Shown: in pieces, positions 1 to 5,950 of the stretch
Position numbering within the stretch: position 1 is the stretch's first letter
How the letters are laid out: each line of letters begins with the position of its first letter
Source of the DNA: an uncultured Collinsella sp.
GTDB lineage: Bacteria; Actinomycetota; Coriobacteriia; Coriobacteriales; Coriobacteriaceae
Reading direction: 5' to 3'
Assembly: GCA_900545055.1 (NCBI GenBank)
Contig: UQXP01000074.1
Span: 1-5,950, forward strand
DNA: 5,950 nucleotides
Notes under the pieces: generated by a model
The model's database searches: none
What the model saw: the letters and a program-made list of their open reading frames with translations, nothing else
Told to the model about the DNA's origin: nothing
Translations under genes and position numbers: made by a program

Positions 1-101
1 CGCTCCAGCATCCTCTGGACCGTGTCCCGCTCGTGCCTCGTGAGCCTTCCGTAGGACCTCGGGACCGCCCTCGCGGAGCCCCTTTTCTTCTTTCCGGACA
101 T
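1..101 (-). CDS. IS30-family-like transposase, N-terminal fragment (runs off left edge)
   Basis: The reverse strand from ATG at 101-99 reads 33 codons without a stop to the window edge. The protein begins MSGKKKRGSARAVPRSYGRL and continues with TRHERDTVQRMLER. The segment YGRLTRHERDTVQRMLE resembles the N-terminal helix-turn-helix opening of IS30-family transposases, which typically reads like Y-x-x-L-T-x-x-E-R-x-x-I-x-x-L. The start is well supported: GGAGG (complement of 107-111) lies 5 nt upstream. Six of the seven complete Arg codons are AGG and the other is CGG, whereas the neighbouring genes use mostly CGC/CGT, which fits an acquired element. The DDE catalytic core would lie outside the window. 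The family call rests on a short match, so another DNA-binding transposase with a similar N-terminus is possible. Confidence 0.6.
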   Translation of the reverse strand, partial: MSGKKKRGSARAVPRSYGRLTRHERDTVQRMLE

Positions 102-120
102 GCCGTCCTCCGATCTCCCG

Positions 121-139
121 GGGCCGGCCGATCCGGCCC
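121..139 (-). repeat. Short inverted repeat in the transposase leader
   Basis: GGGCCGG (121-127) and CCGGCCC (133-139) form a perfect 7-bp stem with a 5-nt loop. In the transposase transcript this hairpin would sit about 10 nt upstream of the GGAGG ribosome binding site at 107-111. GC-rich leader structure of this kind is known in some insertion sequences to limit transposase translation. That role is inferred here. Confidence 0.4.
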
Positions 140-153
140 TCAGGGTATCGGGT

Positions 154-191
154 TCCCACATTCATCCGCACATGTGCGGATGAATGTGGGA
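154..191. repeat. Perfect 38-bp palindrome upstream of the transposase
   Basis: Positions 154-172 and 173-191 are exact reverse complements with no spacer; the half-site is TCCCACATTCATCCGCACA. The next pair outward (153/192) would be a T-G wobble. A perfect inverted repeat of this size without a loop does not look like a standard terminator, and there is no T-run on either side. Possible explanations are two abutted copies of an insertion-sequence terminal repeat, a palindromic target recognised by the element, or an internal IS hairpin that blocks read-through translation of the transposase. The sequence alone does not choose between them. Confidence 0.85.
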
Positions 192-351
192 GGTGTTCGG
201 ATAAAGTCGATAATCAAGGAGCCTGGTAACGGCCGTTGCGAAACCATACGGAAACGCACGATGCGCTTTATTGCGCTAAACTGTTTCCTCACTGAGTTGT
301 CGGGGCTTCCGTACACGCGGGAGCCCCTTTCCTTACCGGCGGGAGGTCCGC
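192..351 (+). other. Non-coding leader between the IS end and the transporter operon
   Basis: No credible gene lies here. No remnant of a substrate-binding protein C-terminus is recognisable in any plus-strand frame. A GATAAT hexamer at 209-214 resembles a -10 box reading toward the transporter, and TAAACT at 277-282 is a weaker one. Neither has a convincing -35 partner, so the operon promoter is unresolved. I looked for a T-box antiterminator motif and for familiar riboswitch cores and saw none. The strong hairpin at 302-327 is listed separately. Any transcript starting upstream would carry roughly 100 nt or more of leader. Confidence 0.5.
302..334 (+). promoter_or_regulatory. Terminator/attenuator-like hairpin in the transporter leader
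   Basis: GGGGCTTCCG (302-311) pairs with CGGGAGCCCC (318-327) as a 10-bp stem with one G-U wobble and a 6-nt loop, followed by TTTCCTT (328-334). It ends only 7 nt before the GGGAGG ribosome binding site (341-346), so no promoter fits between it and the first permease. It must therefore lie within the transporter mRNA. It could attenuate transcription. Alternatively it could be a relic of an intercistronic hairpin, of the type that often separates a highly expressed binding-protein gene from its permease genes. The interrupted T-run makes it a weak terminator at best. Confidence 0.5.
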
Positions 352-1011
352 ATGAGTCTCTCCGAACTCTGGTCACTCTATGGCCAGAACTATATCGACG
401 CGCTGCTAGCAACCTGGGGCATGACGCTTGAGTCGTTTGCCATCGCCATGGTGCTGGCCGTCGCCGTCACCGTGATGCGCGTGTCGCCGCTCAAGCCGCT
501 GCGCGTCTTTGGCGACCTGTATGTCCAGGTCTTCCGTAACATCCCCGGCATCGCACTGCTCATCATCGTCGTCTATGCGCTGCCACCGCTCAAGGTCGTC
601 CTGCCCTACCGCACCTGCGTTATCGTCGCCACAGTCCTTTTGGGCTCGGCCTTTGGTTCCGAGAACTTTATGAGCGGCATCAACACCGTCGGCGTCGGCC
701 AAGTGGAAGCTGCACGTTCGCTCGGCATGAGCTTTAACCGTATCCTCGCCAAGATCGTGATCCCGCAGGCGCTGCGCTCGAGCGTGCTGCCCATGACCAA
801 CCTCTTTATCGCCGTCATGCTCACTACCGCCTTGGGCAGCCAGGTGCCGCTTAAGCCGCAAGAGCTTACCGGCGTGGTGAGCTATATCAACACGCGCTCA
901 CTTGGCGGCGTCGCCGCGTTCTTTATCTCGGCGCTCGGCTACCTGGGCACGGCCTTTGCGGTGAGCCACATTGGCAACTATATCGATAAGAAGGTGAGGA
1001 TCCTCCGATGA
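352..1011 (+). CDS. Polar amino acid ABC transporter permease (HisM/GluC family)
   Basis: This 219-residue integral membrane protein is one half of the channel of a polar amino-acid importer and passes substrate received from an extracellular binding protein. Hydrophobic segments lie at about residues 23-44, 65-80, 87-103, 145-165 and 186-206. The cytoplasmic coupling (EAA) loop is clear at residues 116-142, starting GQVEAARSLGM and ending IPQALR; it docks onto the ATPase. The preceding SGINTVGVGQ resembles GluC-type glutamate permeases of Actinobacteria. Length is normal for the family. The start is fixed by GGGAGG at 341-346, 5 nt upstream of the ATG. The stop overlaps the next start in an ATGA, indicating translational coupling. 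Family assignment is firm; glutamate/glutamine as substrate is an inference. Confidence 0.93.
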   Translation: MSLSELWSLYGQNYIDALLATWGMTLESFAIAMVLAVAVTVMRVSPLKPLRVFGDLYVQVFRNIPGIALLIIVVYALPPLKVVLPYRTCVIVATVLLGSAFGSENFMSGINTVGVGQVEAARSLGMSFNRILAKIVIPQALRSSVLPMTNLFIAVMLTTALGSQVPLKPQELTGVVSYINTRSLGGVAAFFISALGYLGTAFAVSHIGNYIDKKVRILR

Positions 1012-1841
1012 GCAAGCATTCCTCCCCTGCACTCACCATGCGCGATGCGCTCTACGAGGCTCCCGGCCCCAAGATGCGCGCCAAGATTCGCATCGGCACC
1101 GCCATCTCGCTCGTCGCCGTGGCTGCGCTCGTCGCCCTGGTGCTGCAGCGCTTCTATGTGACCGGCCAGCTTTCGGTCCACTATTGGTATTTCTTTACGC
1201 ACCTCACCACCTGGAAGTTCTTGCTTGCCGGCTTTGAGGGCACCGTTAAAGTCGCACTCACCGCTGGCGCCATCGCGCTGGTGTTGGGCTTAGCCCTTAT
1301 GCTCGGCCGCACGAGCGATATTAAGCCGCTGCAGCTGGTCTGCCGCGTGCTCACCGATTTCTTCCGCGGCGTGCCGAGCCTGCTGTTCATCTACTTCTTC
1401 TTTTTGGTGCTGCCCCAGTACAAGATCGCGCTGCCATCGTTTTGGATGCTCACGCTGCCCGTCGCACTCGCCGCTGCCGGCGTGCTGGCCGAGATCTTCC
1501 GCGCCGGCGTCAACGCCGTACCGCGCGGCCAGGTCGAGGCAGCCCAGGCACTCGGCCTCTCCAAAGCCAAAATCACCTTTAAAATCGTGCTGCCCCAGGC
1601 GATTCGCTTTATTATCCCGTCGTTGATCTCGCAGCTCGTGGTCGTGGTCAAGGACACCACCGTCGCCTACGTGGTGAGCTACCCCGACCTCATGCAAAAC
1701 GCCCGCGTACTCATTACCAACTACGACGCGCTCGTGTCGGTCTACCTGGTGATCGCGGTCATCTACATCCTCATCAACGTCGCGATTAATAAGGCCGCCA
1801 TCTATGTTTCGCACAAGACCGGCGCAACCATCATCCGCTAA
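1008..1841 (+). CDS. Polar amino acid ABC transporter permease (GluD/GltK-like)
   Basis: This 277-residue second permease subunit forms a heterodimeric channel with the product of the preceding gene. A longer cytoplasmic N-terminus (about residues 1-27) precedes hydrophobic segments at roughly 28-48, 73-99, 122-138, 146-166, 203-225 and 242-262. The EAA loop runs from GQVEAAQALGL (from residue 174) to LPQAIR (to 200), preceded by AEIFRAGVNAVPRG, a textbook match to the family. The extended N-terminus is typical of GluD-like subunits. Its ATG shares bases with the upstream TGA, and a GTGAGGA ribosome binding site lies about 7 nt upstream. The ATPase gene follows after 36 nt. The family call is firm; the substrate is inferred. 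Confidence 0.93.
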   Translation: MSKHSSPALTMRDALYEAPGPKMRAKIRIGTAISLVAVAALVALVLQRFYVTGQLSVHYWYFFTHLTTWKFLLAGFEGTVKVALTAGAIALVLGLALMLGRTSDIKPLQLVCRVLTDFFRGVPSLLFIYFFFLVLPQYKIALPSFWMLTLPVALAAAGVLAEIFRAGVNAVPRGQVEAAQALGLSKAKITFKIVLPQAIRFIIPSLISQLVVVVKDTTVAYVVSYPDLMQNARVLITNYDALVSVYLVIAVIYILINVAINKAAIYVSHKTGATIIR

Positions 1842-1877
1842 CGATTTACGATTTCTAGGAATAAGGAGCCGAGCATT

Positions 1878-2642
<765 letters not shown>

Positions 2643-2652
2643 CCAGCCACCC

Positions 2653-2686
2653 CGTGGGACAAATCCATCGGAAGCGTTGTCCCACG
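2653..2686 (+). terminator. Inverted repeat after the ATPase gene, possible weak terminator
   Basis: CGTGGGACAA (2653-2662) and TTGTCCCACG (2677-2686) make a perfect 10-bp stem around a 14-nt loop, starting 11 nt after the ATPase stop codon. It is followed by TCTCTC rather than a T-run, so it is not a classical intrinsic terminator. It could be a partial terminator, an RNA-stabilising 3' structure or a regulator-binding palindrome for the next gene, which begins 44 nt later. Which of these it is cannot be decided from the sequence. Confidence 0.5.
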
Positions 2687-2729
2687 TCTCTCATGCGCCC
2701 TGTCACCTTCAGATTCGAAAGCAACACCT

Positions 2730-3539
2730 ATGATCGGAACCCGCACCTCATCGTCCTACACCCCGCACGTCGACGTCGCCCCCGCCGACCGCCCACTCAT
2801 CCTCGTCGCACCGCGCTGGGAAGAGGCAAAGCCGTTTTTAAGCGAGACGCTCTCCCCCAACGAGGAAATCGCAAGTGTCTTTGTCGATGCCATCCTTGCC
2901 GCCGGCGGCCTACCGCTGCAGATGTCCATCACCGAGGACATTGAGGTTATCCGTCATTACGTCGATATCGCCGACGGCATCGCCATTCCCGGCGGCCCGG
3001 ACGTCAACCCCAAGCGCTGGGGCGATGATCGACCCTACGACCCCACCCTCTGCTGCGAGATCCGCGATAGTTTTGAGCTTAAGCTGGTCGACGAGGTACT
3101 CCGCGCCAAGAAGCCGCTCTTTACCACCTGCCGCGGCACGCAGCTGCTCAACGTCGCCACCGGCGGCACCCTGTGCATGGACGTGCCGAGCCTGGGTGCG
3201 CGCGAGGGCCGCACGCAGTGGCGCCACACCCACGTGCTCAACGACCCCGTGCACCCTGTCGAGGTCATGCCGGGCTCGCTGCTGGAGCGCGCGGTTGGCG
3301 GGCACAGGCTGATCCAGACCAACTCGGCACATCACTGCTGCGTCGATCGTCTGGGTAAGAGCACGCGCTTGGTCGCCAAGGCAACCGATGGCGTTCCCGA
3401 GTGCATCGAGGTCGAGGGCCAGCCGTTCTGCTTGGGCGTGCAATGGCATCCCGAGTACACCTGGCAGACACTCGAGACCGACTTTAACCTGTGGAAGTCG
3501 TTTGTCGAGGCAGCGGCAAAGGTCAAGCAGGCTCGCTAG
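2730..3539 (+). CDS. Gamma-glutamyl-gamma-aminobutyrate hydrolase family protein (class I glutamine amidotransferase-like, peptidase C26)
   Basis: This 269-residue soluble enzyme has the class I amidotransferase fold. Family members hydrolyse gamma-glutamyl amide bonds, as PuuD does in putrescine breakdown, releasing glutamate. Visible hallmarks are IPGGPDVNP (86-94), the nucleophile region TTCRGTQLLN with Cys134, GGTLCMDV (145-152), NSAHHC (198-203) and the catalytic His/Glu in GVQWHPE (His240, Glu242). The catalytic triad is therefore complete. One oddity is that the usual G-x-C-R-G nucleophile elbow reads T-T-C-R-G. The ribosome binding site is weak (GAAAG near 2717-2721), but the next Met is at residue 65, inside the fold, so this start is the best available. 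It follows the transporter by 87 nt on the same strand and may share its transcript. The actual substrate is unknown. Confidence 0.88.
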   Translation: MIGTRTSSSYTPHVDVAPADRPLILVAPRWEEAKPFLSETLSPNEEIASVFVDAILAAGGLPLQMSITEDIEVIRHYVDIADGIAIPGGPDVNPKRWGDDRPYDPTLCCEIRDSFELKLVDEVLRAKKPLFTTCRGTQLLNVATGGTLCMDVPSLGAREGRTQWRHTHVLNDPVHPVEVMPGSLLERAVGGHRLIQTNSAHHCCVDRLGKSTRLVAKATDGVPECIEVEGQPFCLGVQWHPEYTWQTLETDFNLWKSFVEAAAKVKQAR

Positions 3540-3560
3540 CTCGCGAACCGCACAACAGAT

Positions 3561-3603
3561 AAGGGCGCCCCGCCGGCCACATGGTCCGGCGGGGCGCCCT
3601 TTT
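3561..3603 (+). terminator. Strong intrinsic terminator between convergent operons
   Basis: A perfect 14-bp GC-rich stem (3563-3576 with 3586-3599), extended to 16 bp by AA/TT, encloses a 9-nt loop and is followed by TTTT (3600-3603). It starts 22 nt after the hydrolase stop codon and ends the plus-strand unit. The opposing Hpt gene ends at 3645, so the same hairpin could also stop the minus-strand transcript. Its T-tract in that direction (TTATCTGTT) is poor. Confidence 0.9.
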
Positions 3604-3644
3604 GCCTATACGCGGCAGGCACACAGCCCAAGGCTCACAACCTC

Positions 3645-4001
3645 TTACTCGCCCGCCTCGCGCAGAGCCGACATCGTAGCCGCATATTGCTGCTGCAGCG
3701 CATGCATTCCCTCGCGAGCGCCGTCAACGGCATCGGCGCCGCGCAGCGCTTCGGTTACCACGACCGCCGGCTCGTACAGATTATCGAATCCCAGGTTCTG
3801 GCTCACGCCCTTGAGCGTGTGCGCTGCCATAAACGCACCTTCGGCGTCTCCTGCCGCCATGGCGGCCTCCAGCTTGTCCATGCTCTCGTCATCCAAAAAC
3901 TTGAGGGCAAAGCGGGCAAGCATTTCCTCGCCCATCAGCCGAGCGCACGCGTCATCATAATTAGCGCCGATCTTCTCATACGCCTCACGCATGGAAATCA
4001 T
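3645..4001 (-). CDS. Hpt (histidine phosphotransfer) domain protein
   Basis: This 118-residue cytoplasmic protein is essentially one Hpt helical bundle. The phosphoacceptor motif AAHTLKGVSQNLG spans residues 59-71, with His61 as the phosphorylated residue, followed by the typical LGFDNLYEPA helix. It would relay phosphoryl groups between a receiver and another receiver or a hybrid kinase. AAAGGAG (complement of 4011-4017) lies 9 nt upstream of the ATG. An in-frame Met at residue 4 is a less well-spaced alternative. The gene lies 23 nt downstream of the large receiver/HD-GYP gene, so the two are almost surely co-transcribed, and that receiver is the obvious partner. No histidine kinase gene is in the window. 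Confidence 0.88.
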   Translation of the reverse strand: MISMREAYEKIGANYDDACARLMGEEMLARFALKFLDDESMDKLEAAMAAGDAEGAFMAAHTLKGVSQNLGFDNLYEPAVVVTEALRGADAVDGAREGMHALQQQYAATMSALREAGE

Positions 4002-4024
4002 GGATTAAAACTCCTTTGGTCAAA

Positions 4025-5905
4025 CTAAATCGTGGGAAACGCGACAACATCGGCGGGGCGTGCCAATGTCTCAGCAATACGCTCTTGCACCTCGAGCAGG
4101 CAGTCGAGCAACAGCGGGTTAAAGGTGCCGCACTTACCGTCCAAGTTCATCTGGATCGCCTCCTTGTGCGGGATAGCGTCCTTGTACACGCGCACGCTCG
4201 TCAGCGCATCGTACACGTCGGCCACCGAGACCACCTGCGCGGCAATGGGAATCTCGTCGCCCTTAAGGCCATCGGGATAGCCCTTGCCGTCCCAGCGCTC
4301 GTGATGCCAACGCGCAATCTGGTACGCATATTCCATAAGCGCATTGCCGACGTGATGGCGGCCCAGCTCAAGCAACATGTCGGCGCCCATCGTGGTATGC
4401 GTCTTCATAATCTCGAACTCCTCGGGCGTAAGGCGTCCGGGCTTGTTGAGGATCGCATCGTCAATCGACATCTTGCCGATATCGTGCAGCGCCGAAGCCA
4501 GGGCAATCGTAGAGCGTTCCTCATTGTCGAGGGAGATCGTGCCGCTACGCTGGACCAGACAGCCAAGCAGCAGCTCGGTCAGCTTTTCGATATTCGTAAC
4601 GTGCCTGCCGCTCTCGCCATTGCGAAGTTCCATGACACCGGCCATGATGTCGATGAGCATGCGACTGTTCTTGACGCGCTCGTTGTACTGCTGGGACAGC
4701 AGGCTCGTCAGGCGGCGCTGTTTGGCGTACAGACGGATGGTGTTGCTTACACGGCGGCGCACGACACGGGAGTCAAACGGGCGGCTGATATAGTCCGAGG
4801 CGCCCAGCTCGTACGCGCGCAGAACCACATCGTCGGAATCTTCGCTCGAGATCATGATGACAGGTAGTTTGTCAACAACCGATCGGCGCGACAGATCGGC
4901 CAGCACCTCAAAGCCGCTCACGTCCGGCATGACAATGTCCAGTAGCACGAGCGACAACTCATCGCCATAGCGGTCGACCATATCGAGCGCCGTACGACCG
5001 TTATCAGCCTCGAGGATGCAATACTCGTCCTTGAGCATCTCGTTGAGAATGGCTCGGTTCATCTCGGAGTCATCGATGATAAGCACCAAAGGCTTTTCGT
5101 TTTGGAAGGCCTCGATGAAATCGCCATCGGTCACGACCGTACCGGCTTTTGCCTTAGCACGGCTCAGTAACTGGACAGCGCGGCCAACGCCCTCATCAAC
5201 CGTCTCGCCATGAATGCGAACGCCACCAACACATGCCGTCAAGCTCACGTACTCATGGCCCGGAACAATCGTGGCATGAACGGCATCGGACACCTGATGC
5301 AGGCGACGGGTGAAGTCATCGGAGGGAATATTGGGCATGACAACCACAAACTTGTCGCAGCCATAGCGCACAAGCTCGTCAGTCGAACGAATTCCGCTGC
5401 GTATGGCTGTCGCCACAGCACCGAGCGCAAGGTCGCCGGCATGGCGGCCACACGTATCGTTGAAGACCCTAAAATCATCAAGGTCGATCACCGCAACGCC
5501 GGCATTCATGCGGGCGTTGCGGAGCTTTTCCTCGTAATATCGGCGATTGCGCACACTCGTCAGCACGTCGGTGTAGACAAGGTCCTCTTCTGCAGCCTCT
5601 TGCTCATCGATCGGACGCACCATCAGCAGGACGTGAGGCTCGCCCTCGACCTTCAGAGGGCGCAGGCGAGCGCGGTACTCGGTACCATCATTGAGCAGCT
5701 GCTCCGATACATCATCGGAACCTGCCAAGGCCTCAAGACTTGACTGGCGCAGACAAGGGCACCGATTGCCGGCGAGCAGGCAGTTAGGCTCGCTCTTAAT
5801 CTGATCGGCCGACAGCAAACGCACCACGGGGTAGGTCTTCGCGACGCGGGCGACCTCAGCGGCAGCCTCCTCGTCGGTTAGATTGGCCTCGTGATTATTG
5901 AGCAT
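4025..5905 (-). CDS. Cyclic-di-GMP signalling protein: sensor-like region, degenerate GGDEF, receiver and HD-GYP phosphodiesterase domains
   Basis: This 626-residue protein likely degrades cyclic-di-GMP under phosphorelay control. Residues 1-107 look PAS-like and contain Cys42, Cys49 and Cys51. A GGDEF domain spans about 108-262 (YTDVLTSVRNRR; DLDDF with Asp141; GDLAL), but its signature is GCDKF (182-186), while an RxxD inhibitory-site motif (173-176) lies exactly five residues upstream. A receiver domain spans about 272-392, with acidic Asp278/279, phosphoacceptor Asp323 (LLDIVMP) and Ser353, but Arg375 replaces the usual Lys (SRPF). The HD-GYP domain covers about 410-615 with HDIGK (474-478), His503, HHERWDGKGYPDG (534-546) and VADVYDAL (561-568), all apparently intact. 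No transmembrane segment is seen, so it is probably cytoplasmic. The start is supported by GAAAGGG (complement of 5912-5918) 6 nt upstream. No clear promoter is visible in the remaining bases to 5950. Confidence 0.93.
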   Translation of the reverse strand: MLNNHEANLTDEEAAAEVARVAKTYPVVRLLSADQIKSEPNCLLAGNRCPCLRQSSLEALAGSDDVSEQLLNDGTEYRARLRPLKVEGEPHVLLMVRPIDEQEAAEEDLVYTDVLTSVRNRRYYEEKLRNARMNAGVAVIDLDDFRVFNDTCGRHAGDLALGAVATAIRSGIRSTDELVRYGCDKFVVVMPNIPSDDFTRRLHQVSDAVHATIVPGHEYVSLTACVGGVRIHGETVDEGVGRAVQLLSRAKAKAGTVVTDGDFIEAFQNEKPLVLIIDDSEMNRAILNEMLKDEYCILEADNGRTALDMVDRYGDELSLVLLDIVMPDVSGFEVLADLSRRSVVDKLPVIMISSEDSDDVVLRAYELGASDYISRPFDSRVVRRRVSNTIRLYAKQRRLTSLLSQQYNERVKNSRMLIDIMAGVMELRNGESGRHVTNIEKLTELLLGCLVQRSGTISLDNEERSTIALASALHDIGKMSIDDAILNKPGRLTPEEFEIMKTHTTMGADMLLELGRHHVGNALMEYAYQIARWHHERWDGKGYPDGLKGDEIPIAAQVVSVADVYDALTSVRVYKDAIPHKEAIQMNLDGKCGTFNPLLLDCLLEVQERIAETLARPADVVAFPTI

Positions 5906-5950
5906 ATGGGGCCCTTTCGATAGTTTCGCATAGTAGCGGTGGGTTCCAAA

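Larger units (their letters stand above)
1..191 (-). mobile_element. Partial IS30-like insertion sequence, transposase-proximal end; right boundary uncertain
   Basis: This span holds the transposase 5' end plus the roughly 90 nt upstream of it. That upstream part contains two inverted repeats: a 7-bp stem at 121-127/133-139 and the perfect palindrome at 154-191. IS30-family elements usually start within about 50-100 nt of their transposase start codon, so the end should fall somewhere between about 150 and 225. I cannot place it exactly because the other terminal repeat and the target duplication are outside the window. The value 191 marks the outer edge of the palindrome and is a convenience, not a proven boundary. 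Confidence 0.4.

Noticed and set aside
192..351. Possible riboswitch or T-box in the transporter leader.
   Set aside because: No T-box antiterminator core and no familiar riboswitch core could be recognised. Only one terminator-like stem is present, without a visible competing antiterminator.
33..431. Plus-strand open frame across the IS end, leader and start of the first permease.
   Set aside because: It runs through the palindrome and the hairpin and overlaps the permease out of frame. It also lies antisense to the transposase start, which has a strong ribosome binding site.
996..1005. GAGGATCCTC palindrome at the junction of the two permease genes.
   Set aside because: A loopless 10-bp palindrome cannot fold on itself in RNA, and it is explained by a ribosome binding site next to a chance complementary run.
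4016..4867. Plus-strand open frame of 283 codons opposite the HD-GYP gene.
   Set aside because: The minus strand carries intact HD-GYP and receiver motifs over the same bases, and the plus-strand translation shows only low-complexity shadow composition.
5906..5950. Promoter for the signalling operon (TACTAT on the minus strand at 5935-5930).
   Set aside because: The matching -35 position would fall outside the window and the hexamer alone is too weak to support a call.

Overview
The window looks like chromosomal DNA of a moderately high-GC actinobacterium, most likely Coriobacteriia (a Collinsella-like gut organism). The basis is codon use rich in C/G-ending codons mixed with TTT, strong GGAGG-type ribosome binding sites, an Actinobacteria-style glutamate/glutamine ABC transporter set, and a GGDEF/REC/HD-GYP protein with an N-terminal Cys-containing sensor-like region of a kind I associate with gut anaerobes. 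The taxonomic call is an inference from memory, not a search result.

Layout. Positions 1-101 (minus) are the first 33 codons of an IS30-family-like transposase running off the left edge, followed by its structured upstream region, which includes a perfect 38-bp palindrome (154-191). The element's exact end is not resolved. After a roughly 160-nt leader with a terminator/attenuator-like hairpin (302-327) comes a plus-strand three-gene polar amino-acid ABC transporter operon: permease (352-1011), permease (1008-1841, start/stop overlapping) and ATPase (1878-2642). No substrate-binding protein gene is present in the window. Downstream on the same strand is a class I glutamine-amidotransferase-fold gamma-glutamyl hydrolase (PuuD/peptidase C26-like, 2730-3539), then a strong GC-rich hairpin terminator (3561-3603).

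The right half is convergent (minus strand). A 626-residue signalling protein (5905 to 4025) combines an N-terminal sensor-like region, a GGDEF domain, a receiver domain and an HD-GYP phosphodiesterase. It is followed 23 nt later by a small Hpt phosphotransfer protein (4001 to 3645). The two probably form one operon for a phosphorelay that controls cyclic-di-GMP breakdown. The GGDEF motif is degenerate (GCDKF) while the inhibitory RxxD site sits at its canonical spacing. The HD-GYP catalytic motifs are intact. This suggests a phosphodiesterase with a ligand-sensing, non-synthesising GGDEF domain.

How the pieces may work together: the left operon imports a polar amino acid (glutamate/glutamine class) or a related gamma-glutamyl compound, and the hydrolase could release glutamate from gamma-glutamyl substrates inside the cell. 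The right operon is a separate signal-transduction unit. I see no RNA gene, CRISPR array or phage module. The most interesting pieces are the GGDEF/REC/HD-GYP plus Hpt pair and the palindromic IS boundary in front of a transporter that lacks a local binding-protein gene.
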